A stretch of 64,000 bases of DNA from Falsirhodobacter sp. 20TX0035 (GCF_028307215.1 NZ_JAQMHV010000008.1:56808-120807), one strand, 5' to 3'; shown: positions 1-10,158, counted from the stretch's first letter. The notes: generated by a model not told the origin, from the sequence alone. A program made the numbers and translations.

Positions 1-263
1 TGGGGACCCATCCCACCGCCGTCTTCAAGGCCCGGATCGCCCCGGCCGACACCGGCTATCTCGCCTCCGGCACCCTGACGATGAAGGGGGCGGAAATGCC
101 GTTCGACCTGCCCTTCACGCTGGACATCGCGGACGGCGTGGCGACGATGGCCGGATCGACCACGCTGGACCGCCGCACCTGGGCCGTCGGCGACGGGTAT
201 CCGGACGAAACCACCGTGGGCTTCCCCGTCACCATCAACGTCGCGCTGACCGCGCAACGCTGA
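1..263 (+). CDS. YceI-domain protein, 3' end only
   Basis: The reading frame is open from base 3 to a TGA at 261-263, so only the last 86 residues are present and the start lies left of the window. The visible part runs from TAVFKARI through LDRRTWAVG to TVGFPVTINV. This is the C-terminal half of a YceI lipocalin-like barrel, which in this family binds isoprenoid or amphiphilic ligands in the periplasm. A second, complete YceI gene follows 33 bases downstream, so the two probably form one transcript. In related bacteria an upstream YceI domain is often fused to a cytochrome b561 membrane domain. That is an inference here, because the N-terminus is outside the window. Confidence 0.7.
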   Translation, partial: GTHPTAVFKARIAPADTGYLASGTLTMKGAEMPFDLPFTLDIADGVATMAGSTTLDRRTWAVGDGYPDETTVGFPVTINVALTAQR

Positions 264-296
264 CACCTTTTCCACCCGAACATGCAGGAGTATCCA

Positions 297-875
297 ATGT
301 TCAAGACCACCGCCCTCGCCACCGCTCTCGCCCTTGTTGCCGGCGCCGCCCTGGCCGCGCCCAAGGCCTACACCTTCGACACCGGCCACAGCCAGGTCGT
401 CTTCTCCTACAAGCACCTCGGCTTCTCGGAAACGACGGGCATGTTCAGCGGCATCGAAGGCACGATCGAGTTCGACGCCGAGGATCCCGCCGCGTCGTCC
501 GTGAAGGCCACCTTCCCCGTGACCTCGCTGATGACGGGCGACGATGCGCGCGACAAGCACTTCCTGTCGGGCGACTTCTTCGGCGGCGAAGGCAAGGATC
601 CGGCCGTGACCTTCACCTCCACCTCCATCGAGGTGACGGGCGAGAACACGGCCCTGATCACGGGCGACCTGACGCTGAACGGCGTGACCAAGGAGGTCGT
701 GCTGGACACCGTGCTGAACCAGCAGGGCACCCACCCGATGGAAAACAAGGCCTGGCTGGGCTTTGACGCGACCACCACGCTGAAGCGCACCGACTTCAAC
801 GTCGGCATGTTTGCCCCCGCCGTGTCGGACGAGGTGGTCGTTCACCTGTCCGTCGAAGCGCGCAAGGCCGACTGA
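297..875 (+). CDS. Secreted YceI family protein
   Basis: 192 residues. I chose the ATG at 297 because AGGAG lies six bases upstream; the in-frame ATG at 282 has no such site and would spoil the signal peptide. Residues 1-20 are a Sec signal peptide (MFKTTAL...AGAALA) with cleavage before AP. The mature part is a complete YceI barrel with the family patterns YTFDTGHSQVVFSYKHLG near its start and DGVTKEVVLD-like strands (here NGVTKEVVLDTVLN) later. YceI proteins are periplasmic lipid- or polyisoprenoid-binding proteins, often induced by stress or alkaline pH. The ligand here cannot be told. It follows another YceI domain gene and is followed by a strong hairpin. Confidence 0.85.
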   Translation: MFKTTALATALALVAGAALAAPKAYTFDTGHSQVVFSYKHLGFSETTGMFSGIEGTIEFDAEDPAASSVKATFPVTSLMTGDDARDKHFLSGDFFGGEGKDPAVTFTSTSIEVTGENTALITGDLTLNGVTKEVVLDTVLNQQGTHPMENKAWLGFDATTTLKRTDFNVGMFAPAVSDEVVVHLSVEARKAD

Positions 876-882
876 TCCCGCA

Positions 883-906
883 CCGGGGGCGCCCCTGCGC
901 CCCCGG
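883..906 (+). terminator. Hairpin after yceI
   Basis: A perfect 10-bp GC stem (CCGGGGGCGC / GCGCCCCCGG) with a CCCT loop starts eight bases after the YceI stop codon. There is no T-tract, so it may attenuate or stabilise rather than terminate fully. Confidence 0.5.
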
Positions 907-926
907 CCCCATCCAGGAGCCACCCC

Positions 927-1526
927 ATGACCAATCCCACACTCGACGGGCTGAGCAAGCGCCGTTCGCAATACGCGCTTGGCCGGAACGTGTCGCTGTC
1001 GCAGGACGAGATCGACGCCGTGATCCGCAAGGCGGTCAAGCTGGCGCCGACCTCGTTCAACTCCCAAAGCTCGCGCGCCGTGATCCTGTTCGGAGACGAG
1101 CATACGGCCCTGTGGTCGATGACCAAGGACACCCTGCGTGCCATCGTCCCGGCCGAGAACTTCGCCCCGACCGAGGCGAAGATCGACAGCTTCGCCGCCG
1201 GCTTCGGCACCGTGCTGTTCTTCGAGGATCAGACCGTGGTCGCGAAGCTGCAGCAGGACTTCGCCCTTTACGCCGACAACTTCCCGATCTGGTCGGAACA
1301 GTCGGGCGGCATGGCCCAGCTGGCCGTCTGGTCGGCGCTGGCCGATTCGGGAATCGGCGCTAGCCTGCAGCACTACAACCCGCTGATCGACCAACAGGTC
1401 GCCGCGCACTGGAACCTGCCCGAAAGCTGGAAGCTGCGCGCCCAGATGCCGTTTGGCTCGAACGAGCGGCCCTTCGGCGACAAGCCCTTCATGGACGATG
1501 CCGAACGCTTCCGCACCTTCGGCTGA
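927..1526 (+). CDS. Nitroreductase family protein
   Basis: 199 residues, ATG at 927 preceded by CCAGGAGCC. It shows the FMN-dependent nitroreductase fold. The N-terminal part has the RRSQYALGRNV flavin phosphate-binding arginines. The helix KLAPTSFNSQSSRAVIL carries the SxNSQ-like FMN contact. The C-terminal half (GIGASLQHYNPLIDQQV) resembles the oxidoreductases related to yeast Frm2/Hbn1 and bacterial YdgI-type proteins rather than classical NfsB. Such enzymes reduce nitro compounds, quinones or unsaturated lipids with NAD(P)H in the cytosol. The substrate is unknown. The stem-loop before it suggests partial independence from the YceI genes. A second hairpin follows it at 1536-1562. Confidence 0.8.
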   Translation: MTNPTLDGLSKRRSQYALGRNVSLSQDEIDAVIRKAVKLAPTSFNSQSSRAVILFGDEHTALWSMTKDTLRAIVPAENFAPTEAKIDSFAAGFGTVLFFEDQTVVAKLQQDFALYADNFPIWSEQSGGMAQLAVWSALADSGIGASLQHYNPLIDQQVAAHWNLPESWKLRAQMPFGSNERPFGDKPFMDDAERFRTFG

Positions 1527-1535
1527 TCCCCATGC

Positions 1536-1562
1536 CCGCCCGCACCCCTTGGCTGCGGGCGG
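1536..1562 (+). terminator. Hairpin after nitroreductase gene
   Basis: Perfect 9-bp stem CCGCCCGCA / TGCGGGCGG with a 9-base loop, ten bases after the stop codon. No T-run follows, so it is a weak or Rho-assisted terminator at best. Confidence 0.45.
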
Positions 1563-1996
1563 AACCCTGCTTTGGACACGGCCATCGTTCCTCATGCGGG
1601 CGCGTTCCGACGCGAGACGATGGCCTTCCCTTACCCACATCACGGTGCGACGCGACAGGTGGCTGCCATTCCCTCCCATCTCGCGCAGCCGGGAGCATCT
1701 GACTTCCGTGACCCCATACAGAGAACACAGGGGTCGCCAAACTTGGATCAGCGCCTTCGGCGGCGAGCGGACTGCATGATCTTCATCGACGTCATGGCGG
1801 GACCTGTCGGGAAAGCGCCTCGGCCATGGCGCCTCGACGCGCCGTTCGGGGTCGTCAGCCCCGCGAACACCTGACGATGTGGCCGCGAAGCCCGCACCTC
1901 GTCCGGCCAAGCGTTGCCGATCTTTCCATCCTCCAACGGTTAAACAGCTCTGTGACAGCGAAGGCGCAGGCGGTGCCAGTCCGCGAGCGGCCCCGC
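1563..1996. other. Intergenic region without a supported gene
   Basis: About 430 bases between the nitroreductase hairpin and the converging MocR gene. Open frames here have no Shine-Dalgarno site, odd composition and no family signature. I see no repeat, tRNA or promoter that I could defend. Confidence 0.5.
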
Positions 1997-3418
1997 TCAG
2001 CCGCCTCCCGTCTTCACCGCCTGACCCAGCCGGATGGCGCCGGCCCTTATGTCATCAAGGGAGTGCCCGGAGAATCCGAGGACGAAACCCTCTTCGGCGC
2101 TTGGAGACATCCGGGTTTCCGACAGCAGGAGGCCACTGATCCGTGCCTGTGTGCGAAGCCGGCCGGCCGCGTCGTGCAGGTCCGGATCGGTCAGCCGTGC
2201 GACAAGATGCAGGCCCTGTTCAGGCACGGCCACCTGAAGCCGTCCCCCCGCGGTCTGTTCCAGCGTATCGGCCAGCACGTCGCGCGCCATGCGATAGCGC
2301 GAGCGGACGCGGCGGATATGGGCCGACACCTCGCCCCGCGCCATCATGTCAGCAACCGCGCCTTCCAGAAGGGTAGGCGGAAAACGGTCCAGCGCCTGTC
2401 GCGCCGCAAGGAACGGGCCCAGCAGGTCCGGCGGCAACACCACATATCCAAGGCGCAGACCCGGAAACAGCGTCTTGGAGAACGTGCCGAAATAGATCAC
2501 GCGGCGCGCCGGATCCAGCCCGGCCAGCGCGGTCAGCGGTGGCCCCGTATAGCGGAACTCTCCGTCATAGTCGTCCTCCAGGATCCAGGCATCGGCCTGC
2601 CGGGCCCAAGCCAGCAGCTGCGCCCGCCGGGCCATGGACATCGCCACGCCCGTGGGGAACTGGTGCGACGGGGTGACATAGACGGCCTGTGCCGTGGCAG
2701 CCCGCCTGTGGCCTTCGGCCACGTCCAGCCCGGCGGCGTCAACGGGCACCGGCACCACGCGGGCGCCAGCCGCCTCGATCGCGCGGCGCGCGGCGGGATA
2801 GCCCGGATCCTCCATCCACACGCTGTGGCCGGGCGCCACCACCGTGTCCAGCGCCAGCCGCAACCCCTGCTGGGTGCCGCTGACCAGGACGATGTGATCG
2901 GCGTCGCAGGGGATGCCGCGATGCATCGCCAGATGAACCGCGATCTGTTCCCGCAGGGGCCGGCCCCCGCGCGGATCGCCATAGCGTAGATGCGCGTCAT
3001 CGAAGGCGCGCAGGCGGCGGTTCACGGCACGGCGAAGGTCGTCGCGAAGCTGCGGCTCCGCATGCGTGCGGCCAAGGGCGAACACCTCGGCCGGCACGGG
3101 GGCAGGCGGTGGATCGATCGTTCGCGCCGGCACCACGCCCACGGGAACGTCCGCGGCGACGAAGGTGCCGGCCCCGGTCCGCGCCTGCGCCAGTTCGTCG
3201 GCCAGAAGCCGTTCATAGGCCACCACCACCACGTTGCGGGGCAGGCCCAGCTGCCCCGCCAGCGCCCGGCTGGCCGGAAGACGCGCGCCGGCCGGAACGC
3301 GCCCCGACAGGATACTGTCGCGCAGCGCAAGATAAAGCCTGGAGGATTGCGATCCGGTGTGGCCGTCCATCTCCAATGGGAAATCCACGGGCGGGGAATT
3401 GGTCGGAACTTTGGGCAT
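1997..3418 (-). CDS. MocR-type GntR/aminotransferase regulator
   Basis: 473 residues from the ATG at 3418, which has AAGG upstream; the frame is open to 3478 but the extra codons look non-coding. Residues about 15-85 form a GntR winged helix (LYLALRDSILSGRVPAGARLPASRALAGQLG, read in short pieces). After a linker comes a fold-type I aminotransferase domain with ILEDDYDGEFRY and the PLP-lysine motif FGTFSKTLFPGLRLGY. MocR proteins use bound PLP to sense PLP-derived aldimines and usually control a divergent gene. Here the divergent neighbour 71 bases away is a pyridoxamine-phosphate-oxidase-fold protein, which fits a vitamin B6 or amine-responsive pair. It is not demonstrably PdxR or TauR. Confidence 0.85.
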   Translation of the reverse strand: MPKVPTNSPPVDFPLEMDGHTGSQSSRLYLALRDSILSGRVPAGARLPASRALAGQLGLPRNVVVVAYERLLADELAQARTGAGTFVAADVPVGVVPARTIDPPPAPVPAEVFALGRTHAEPQLRDDLRRAVNRRLRAFDDAHLRYGDPRGGRPLREQIAVHLAMHRGIPCDADHIVLVSGTQQGLRLALDTVVAPGHSVWMEDPGYPAARRAIEAAGARVVPVPVDAAGLDVAEGHRRAATAQAVYVTPSHQFPTGVAMSMARRAQLLAWARQADAWILEDDYDGEFRYTGPPLTALAGLDPARRVIYFGTFSKTLFPGLRLGYVVLPPDLLGPFLAARQALDRFPPTLLEGAVADMMARGEVSAHIRRVRSRYRMARDVLADTLEQTAGGRLQVAVPEQGLHLVARLTDPDLHDAAGRLRTQARISGLLLSETRMSPSAEEGFVLGFSGHSLDDIRAGAIRLGQAVKTGGG

Positions 3419-3442
3419 GATGTGGACCTTCTGGCAACCATT

Positions 3443-3462
3443 CACGCGTCTTATCACGTCTT
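3443..3462. promoter_or_regulatory. Direct repeat in MocR divergent promoter
   Basis: CACGCGTCTT (3443-3452) and CACGTCTT (3455-3462) form a head-to-tail repeat in the 71-base divergent space. An outer TCTGG (3430-3434) / CCAGA (3463-3467) inverted repeat surrounds it. MocR regulators such as PdxR and TauR bind direct repeats, so this is a plausible operator, by inference only. Confidence 0.35.
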
Positions 3463-3489
3463 CCAGACCCGCCATCAAGGAAAGCCGCC

Positions 3490-4254
3490 ATGTCCGACCA
3501 GCCCCCTCCCGCCTATCCCGTCGACGCGACGAACCGTTTGAAGCGCCGGTACGACCGCGGCTTTTACGACCACGAGACGGTGCACCGCCTTCTGGACGCG
3601 GCCGCCCTGTGCCACGTGGCCTATGTCATCGATGGCCAACCCTATTGCACGCCGACCTTGTTCTGGCGGAAGGGCAGCACGCTTTACTGGCACGGCAGCA
3701 GTGCCAGCCGCATGCTGCGCCATCAGGCCGGGGGTCATCCGGCCTGCCTGACCGTGACGCATCTGGACAGCCTTGTTCTGGCCCGCTGCGGCTTCAACCA
3801 TTCGGCCGACTACCGTTCGGTCATGGCGTTTGGTCAGGCCCGTCTTCTGACGGACCCGGAGGAGAAGGCCGAGGCGCTGGTGGACGCGGTGGATCGGCTG
3901 TTCCCGGGCCGAACCGCCGGCCTGCGCCAAAGCACGGCGCAGGAGATCAAGGCCACGGGCGTCATCGCGATGGACATCGAACGGGCCTCCGCCAAGATCC
4001 GAGCGCGGGGCGTGGTGGACGAGGAGGAGGATTACGCCCTGCCCATCTATGCCGAACGCATTCCCGTCCGCACCGTTCTGGGACAGCCGGAGCCCTGCCC
4101 CCGCCTGCAACCCGGCGCGGAACGCCCCGCCCTGTTGGCCGGGTATCACGAAGGCCGCCCGCTGGAAGACGCCTTGGCCGAGGTGCGGGGTGCCAGCGAC
4201 GGGCTCGTCAGGCCATCATCCGCTTGCGCCGGTGCTGCAACCACAGCCCCGTGA
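3490..4254 (+). CDS. Pyridoxamine 5'-phosphate oxidase family protein
   Basis: 254 residues, ATG at 3490 with AAGGA upstream. The first 160 residues have the split-barrel FMN-binding pattern of the PNPOx-like group: RRYDRGFYD, then CHVAYVIDGQPYCTPTLFW, then GSSASRML, and LDSLVLARCGFNHSADYRSV. Members bind FMN or F420, or act as haem or nitroimidazole reductases, so the exact reaction cannot be assigned. The C-terminal half (KATGVIAMDIERASAKIR) is typical of the pyridoxamine-oxidase-like proteins often found beside MocR genes. Its last 47 bases overlap the convergent permease gene. Expression is probably controlled by the adjacent MocR regulator. Confidence 0.75.
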   Translation: MSDQPPPAYPVDATNRLKRRYDRGFYDHETVHRLLDAAALCHVAYVIDGQPYCTPTLFWRKGSTLYWHGSSASRMLRHQAGGHPACLTVTHLDSLVLARCGFNHSADYRSVMAFGQARLLTDPEEKAEALVDAVDRLFPGRTAGLRQSTAQEIKATGVIAMDIERASAKIRARGVVDEEEDYALPIYAERIPVRTVLGQPEPCPRLQPGAERPALLAGYHEGRPLEDALAEVRGASDGLVRPSSACAGAATTAP

Positions 4255-4987
4255 TGCCAATGCAGATCGTGGCGATGATGAAGGTGAAGGCCGCGGCGGC
4301 GATGGCGGGCGACAGGTTGTCGCGCAATTGCAGGAACATCTGGCGGGCCAGCGTCCGCTGGTTCGGCCCGGCCAGAAAGATGGTCAGCACCACCTCGTCC
4401 AGCGAATTGGCGAAGGCGAAGACAAAGCCCGTCACGATCCCCGGCAGGGCCATGGGCAACGTCACCAGCCACAAGACGGTGGGCGGCGGCGCGCCAAGGC
4501 TGGCGGCGGCGCGTTCCACCCCCCGGTCCACGCTGGCCAGCGCCGCCGTGACCGACAGCAGGGTGAACGGGATCGACAGAACGGCATGGCCGATGATCAG
4601 CCCGGCATAGGTGCTGCCCAAGCCCAGCCGGGCATAGATCAGCTGCATCCCCACGCCCAGAACCACGGCGGGCGTCGCCATGGGCAGCAGGAACACCATC
4701 CGCGCCAGCACCACCGGCACCCCGACCCGCCCCCGCAGCCCTAGGGCCGCCAGCGTCCCCAGCATCGTCGCCAGCGCCGAGGAGGCAAGGCCCACGATCA
4801 GGCTGTTCCAGATCGACAGCCGCCATCCCGGATCGCCGAACAGGACGGCGAACCAGCGCAGGGACCACCCCTGGATCGGGAAGGACACGAAGCCGCCCGC
4901 GTTGAAGGCGATGGGCAGCACGACGATCAGCGGCCCCATCAGGAACAGGACGCACAGGATGCCCCAGACGGTCTTGATCGCGCCCAT
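4208..4987 (-). CDS. ABC importer permease, PotC-like
   Basis: 259 residues with six predicted membrane helices (first one TVWGILCVLFLMGPLIVVLP). A cytoplasmic EAA-type coupling loop is visible as RAAASLGAPPPTVLWLVTLP. This is the size and topology of PotC/YdcV permeases for polyamine- or amino-acid-derivative importers. The start codon at 4987 directly abuts the stop of the upstream permease gene (TAG at 4990-4988), so the two are translationally coupled. Last gene of a four-gene unit: binding protein, ATPase, permease B, permease C. Its 3' end overlaps the convergent PNPOx-family gene. Confidence 0.85.
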   Translation of the reverse strand: MGAIKTVWGILCVLFLMGPLIVVLPIAFNAGGFVSFPIQGWSLRWFAVLFGDPGWRLSIWNSLIVGLASSALATMLGTLAALGLRGRVGVPVVLARMVFLLPMATPAVVLGVGMQLIYARLGLGSTYAGLIIGHAVLSIPFTLLSVTAALASVDRGVERAAASLGAPPPTVLWLVTLPMALPGIVTGFVFAFANSLDEVVLTIFLAGPNQRTLARQMFLQLRDNLSPAIAAAAFTFIIATICIGITGLWLQHRRKRMMA

Positions 4988-6141
4988 CTACGCCCCCGCC
5001 ATCCGGGTGGACAGACGCTGATACAGCGCGAAGATCACCACCGTCACGATCAGCAGGATCAGGCCGAGGGCGCTGGCCAGCGGCCAGTTCGCCTGCCGGA
5101 TCGCGTATTCCGCCACGAATGAACTGATGAGCTGGTCGTTCCCGCCCCCCAGCAGCGCGGGCAGGATGTAGAAGCCGAGCGAGGTCATGAAAACCAGCAA
5201 GCCCCCCGACACGATGCCCGGCAAGGCCAGCGGCAGAAGCACGGTGCGGAAGGCGGCAATCGGATTGGCGCCCATGGAGGCCGCGGCGGGCATCAGGTTC
5301 TTGGGCATGGCGATCAGCACGCTGTAGATGGACAGGATCATGAAGGGCAGCATCACATGCGTCATCGCGATGATGACACCGCTGCGGGTGAACAGAAGGG
5401 GCACCGCCTCGCGCAAGCCGCCCAGCGTCTGCAGGATCCGGCTGAGGACGCCGTCGTTCTGCAGGATGATGAGCCAGGCCGTGCACCGCACGAGGACCGA
5501 GGTCCACATGGGCAGGAGCACCGAGGCCATCAGCACGTTGCGCACCCATCCCGTGGTGGCCAGCATCAGCATGGCGAAGGGCACCCCGATCAGCGCGCAA
5601 AGCCCCGTCACCAGCGCCGAGATGCCAAGGGTGCGCAGGAAGATCTGCACGTGGACGGACTGGCCCGCGACCTCAATCCCTTCGGCCCCCTGCTGAAGGT
5701 CCAGTGCGGACAGAAGGAACCGGGGGGTGTAGGGCGGAAGGGCTGAACGGATCGTGTTCCAGTAGAGGGGATCAGCCCAGCGACCGTCCAGCGCCACCAG
5801 ATCGACCGGCCCGGTGCCGCGCGCAACGGCCTGCTGGGTGCGCCCGAACAGCGACCGGAAGCCTGAGGTCTGGCTGTTCAGCCGCCGCACCGCGTCGCCC
5901 ATCGTGGCCTGCGGCGTCGTGCGGATGTCGGCCACCAGCGCCTGCTGCATGGCGGGGGTCGGGGCCTGCCCGTCCCAACCGTCGATCGCGCGGCCCAGTT
6001 CGGGAAAGGCGCGGGACACCTCGGTGTCGGAGACGGCCGTCGTGAAGATGCTGGCCAGCGGCCACAGGAAGAACACGGCCAGAAAGGCAACCAGCGGCAG
6101 AACAAGGGCCGCCGCCTTCAGGTCCGGCAGGTGTCGTGCGA

Positions 6142-6145
<4 letters not shown>
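4988..6145 (-). CDS. ABC importer permease, PotB-like, with long first loop
   Basis: 385 residues from the ATG at 6145, which overlaps the ATPase stop codon as ATGA; an earlier in-frame start at 6163 would overlap further and is less likely. TM1 is LVLPLVAFLAVFFLWPLASIF. It is followed by about 150 residues of mostly polar sequence before TM2 (TLGISALVTGLCALIGVP), so there is an unusually large periplasmic loop. The rest is a standard binding-protein-dependent permease with coupling loop AAASMGANPIAAFRTVLLP. Most PotB proteins are about 280-300 residues, so the extra domain sets this subgroup apart and may contact the binding protein. Partner of the PotC-like permease that follows. Confidence 0.85.
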
Positions 6146-7200
<1,055 letters not shown>

Positions 7201-7212
7201 TCCGGCCCCCGG

Positions 7213-8253
7213 TCAGGATTGCGCCAGCCAGGCGTTGAAGCGGGCGGACAGCGCCTCAATGTTGTCCACCCAGAACCACGTGTCGATGGCGAGGGCGGAA
7301 CCGAAGTTCTCGGGCGCGGTCAGCAGTTCGGAGGCGGCGGCGGGCGTCAGCATTGCCATCGCCTCGGTGTTCGGGACGCCGTAGGGCAGCACGGCGGGCA
7401 TCTTCGACAGGTTTTCGGGCTGGCTCATGTAGGAGACGAGCTGCATCGCCTCCTCCTTCATGGGGGTGCCTTTCAGGATCACCCAGCTGTCGGTGGCATA
7501 AAGCGCTTGGTTGAAGGTCAGCCGGAAGTCCCGCTTCTCATCCCGCGCGGCCATCTTCAGGCGCCCGTCATAGGCGGCCGTCATCACCACCTCCCCCGCG
7601 CCCAGAAGCTGCAGCACCTGGGCGCCCGACTCCCACCAGACGACGTCGGACTTGATCTCGTCCAGCTTGGCGAAGGCGCGGTCGACGCCTTCGGGCGTGG
7701 CCAGAACCTCGTATACCTCAGCGGCCGGAACGCCGTCGGCCATCAGCGCGATTTCGAGCGAGCCCTTGGCCCCCTTGCGCAGGCCCCGCTTGCCGGGAAA
7801 ACGTTCCGTGTCCCACAGGTCGGCCCAGCTGGTGGGCGTGCCCTCCAGCTTGTCGGCGTCCCAGCTGAGCGCGAAGGCCCAGGTCAGCGTCCCCGAGCCG
7901 CAATCGGACGCGCCGCCTTCAGCGAACTGGTCGCGGGTGCCGATCGCGTCCCAATCCAAGGGTTCGTAGATGCCGTCGGCGCAACCGAGTTCCAGCTCGT
8001 CCGCCTCCACCTGCACCACGTCCCAGTTGATGTCGCCCGTGTCCACCTTGGCCTTGATGATCCCGTATCCGCCGCCCCAGCTTTCCTGCTGAAGCGCCAG
8101 GCCCGTCTGTGCGGTGAACGGCGCGAACAGGATGTCGGCCTGCGCCGCCTGACCGGCCCCGCCCCAGCCGACCACGGTCAGATCGCGCGCCGCCGCCGGG
8201 CCAAGGCCAAGCGCCAGAACCACCGCACCAAGGGCAAGACCACGGAATGTCAT
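7213..8253 (-). CDS. ABC importer periplasmic binding protein, PotD-like
   Basis: 346 residues, ATG at 8253 with AGGAGAG upstream. Signal peptide of about 22 residues (FRGLALGAVVLALGLGPAAA) and mature start RDLTVVGWGG. The family signs of spermidine/putrescine-type binding proteins are present: VVGWGGAGQ, NWDVVQVE, a Trp-rich stretch (PTSWADLWDTERFPGKRGL) and QALYATDSWVILKGTPMKEEA. It is first in its unit and has its own upstream region, which contains the terminator of the preceding operon. The substrate could be a polyamine or another small cation or amine. No polyamine-specific acidic residues could be confirmed by eye. Confidence 0.85.
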   Translation of the reverse strand: MTFRGLALGAVVLALGLGPAAARDLTVVGWGGAGQAAQADILFAPFTAQTGLALQQESWGGGYGIIKAKVDTGDINWDVVQVEADELELGCADGIYEPLDWDAIGTRDQFAEGGASDCGSGTLTWAFALSWDADKLEGTPTSWADLWDTERFPGKRGLRKGAKGSLEIALMADGVPAAEVYEVLATPEGVDRAFAKLDEIKSDVVWWESGAQVLQLLGAGEVVMTAAYDGRLKMAARDEKRDFRLTFNQALYATDSWVILKGTPMKEEAMQLVSYMSQPENLSKMPAVLPYGVPNTEAMAMLTPAAASELLTAPENFGSALAIDTWFWVDNIEALSARFNAWLAQS

Positions 8254-8410
8254 GTCGGTTCTCTCCTGTCAGATGTGTTTGTTTTTGGGGCACTTCCCGG
8301 GATCTGCGGCGATCCCGGACGCGCCTTTCCGTCAGGCTGGAATGGCCGCGCGGCCCCTGTAAAGCGGGGTTTCGCCCCCAACCCGCGGCATATGGGCCCT
8401 GCGCATGACA

Positions 8411-8441
8411 AAGCGCCCGAAGGATGGATCCTTGGGCGCTT
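8411..8441 (-). terminator. Rho-independent terminator of the GGT operon
   Basis: On the minus strand an 8-bp GC stem (AAGCGCCC / GGGCGCTT) is extended by AAGGAT / ATCCTT with one bulged base and followed by a short TTTG. It lies 22 bases after the gamma-glutamyltransferase stop. It separates the seven-gene unit from the downstream Pot-like operon. Confidence 0.65.
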
Positions 8442-8462
8442 CGGCACGCTTTCTGTGCAGGT

Positions 8463-10142
8463 TCAGGTTGCGGGCTTCGGGTCTGGCGCGCGGTCGGGCC
8501 AGAACCGGACGCCCGGCTTGGCAAGGCCGCCGCCAAGCGCCATGACCGTGCCGTCTGCCCGCCAGCAGGCGGCGCCCGTCATAGTGGGGCCGAAGGCGAT
8601 GGCGTTCATCCCGCCCCCGATATGGGGCATGACCTTCACCTTGTGGCCAAGCGCCTCCAGCCCGGCGCGCTGCGGGGCAAAGGCGGGTTCGATCTCCACC
8701 TCCTGCCCCTGCGTCCAGATGCGCGGCGCTTCGACCGCCTGCTGCACGGTCATCCCGTGATCGATCAGGTTGACGATGCCCTGCAGGATCGTCGGGAAGA
8801 TCCTGAGCCCGCCCGGCATCCCGAGCGCCCAGACCGGCGCGCCACCCTTCGTCACGATCATGGGCGCCATCGACGTGGGCACCCGCTTGCCCGGAACCAC
8901 CGACAACGCCTTGCCCGGACGCGGGTCGAAGTTGGACATGTAGTTGTTGGGGATGATCCCGGTGCCCGGCACGACGAAGCGCGCCCCGAACAGCCCGTTG
9001 ATCGTATGCGTGGCGGTGACGATGTTGCCGTCCTTGTCCGCGATCGTGATGTGCGTCGTGTCCGCGCTTTCGCGGCCGAAGGGCGCAAGGGTGGCGGGCT
9101 GCCCGATCATCGGCAGGCATTCCGCCGCATGGGCCTTGGACATCAACCGTTCCACCGGAACATCGACAAAGGCGGGATCGCCTGAAAAGGCCCGGCGGTC
9201 GATAAAGGCGATGCGGATCACCTCGGCCATCAGGTGCAGGCTTTCGACGCTGCCAAAGCCCATGCCCGCCACATCGAACCGTTCCAGCAGGTTCAGCATC
9301 TGCGGGATGTGCACGCCCGAGGAGGCGGGCGGCGGAGGGCCGATCACCTCGTACCCGCGATAAGTGCCGACAAGGGGCGTCCGCTCCTCCACCCGGTAGG
9401 CGCGAAGATCGTCCAGCGTCAGGTAACCGGCATCCGCGCCACCGGTCGCCATGCGGTCCACCAGCGCCTGCCCAAGGGCCCCGCCATGCAGGGCGGCCGC
9501 GCCCTCGCGCTGGATCAGGCGCAGGCTTTCGGCATAGTCGGGCATGACCATCCGGTCGCCCGGTTGCAGCACGCGCCCGCCCGGCGCCACGAGGGCGGCC
9601 ATCGAGGGGTCGGCCAGCAGGTCGCCCCGGAACTCGTTGATCGCGCCGGCGAGATAATGCGTGACGGTGAACCCGCGGGCGGCGGCGCGGATGGCGGGTT
9701 CCACCAGATCGGCAAAGGGCAGCGCGCCGAAGAGCGCGTGCATGTCGCACCAGCCCTTCAGGTTGCCCGGCACCGCCACGGCCGAGGCGCCGACCATGTT
9801 CCGCCGCCCCTCGGCGTCCATGTAACGCGCCGGTTCATCCGACACGGGGGCATAGATGTCAGGACGCATCGCGGCACCGGCCAGCGACAGGGCGTCGAAC
9901 ACCACGTTTGTCCCGTCCGCCATGCGGACATGCGACAGACCGCCCCCGGCGATCCCGACCATCATCGGTTCCACCACGGTCAGGGTCAGCAGCGCCGCCA
10001 CGGCCGCATCGACCGCGTTTCCGCCGGCGGCCAGCATCTCGACCCCGGCGGCGGATCCCATCGGGTGGTTCGTCACGACCATTCCCCCCGATCCGCTGGC
10101 GGGGGTCTTGTCGCAGGTGAAGGGCAATGTCATGGGCGTCAT
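8463..10142 (-). CDS. Gamma-glutamyltransferase family protein
   Basis: 559 residues, Ntn-hydrolase of the GGT family. The proenzyme cleavage site and new N-terminal nucleophile are in DTTHITIADKDGN, the second Thr of TTH matching the catalytic Thr of E. coli Ggt. Substrate-loop GMPGGLRIFPTILQ replaces the usual GSPGGSRI. Residues NNYMSNFDP and ARYMDAEGRRNMVG are typical. I see no signal peptide, so this copy appears cytoplasmic and may act on an imported gamma-glutamyl compound or as an amide hydrolase. It is the last gene of an operon with a Pot-like transporter, an RraA-fold protein and a hydroxyacid dehydrogenase. The start is uncertain between 10142 and 10133 because no strong Shine-Dalgarno site is visible. 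Confidence 0.85.
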   Translation of the reverse strand: MTPMTLPFTCDKTPASGSGGMVVTNHPMGSAAGVEMLAAGGNAVDAAVAALLTLTVVEPMMVGIAGGGLSHVRMADGTNVVFDALSLAGAAMRPDIYAPVSDEPARYMDAEGRRNMVGASAVAVPGNLKGWCDMHALFGALPFADLVEPAIRAAARGFTVTHYLAGAINEFRGDLLADPSMAALVAPGGRVLQPGDRMVMPDYAESLRLIQREGAAALHGGALGQALVDRMATGGADAGYLTLDDLRAYRVEERTPLVGTYRGYEVIGPPPPASSGVHIPQMLNLLERFDVAGMGFGSVESLHLMAEVIRIAFIDRRAFSGDPAFVDVPVERLMSKAHAAECLPMIGQPATLAPFGRESADTTHITIADKDGNIVTATHTINGLFGARFVVPGTGIIPNNYMSNFDPRPGKALSVVPGKRVPTSMAPMIVTKGGAPVWALGMPGGLRIFPTILQGIVNLIDHGMTVQQAVEAPRIWTQGQEVEIEPAFAPQRAGLEALGHKVKVMPHIGGGMNAIAFGPTMTGAACWRADGTVMALGGGLAKPGVRFWPDRAPDPKPAT

Positions 10143-10158
10143 CCCGGATGGAAAATGG

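Noticed and set aside
1826..2989. Long open frame on the plus strand opposite the MocR gene
   Set aside because: Codon-phase shadow of the real minus-strand gene: Arg/His/Gln/Pro-rich, no motif, no ribosome-binding site.
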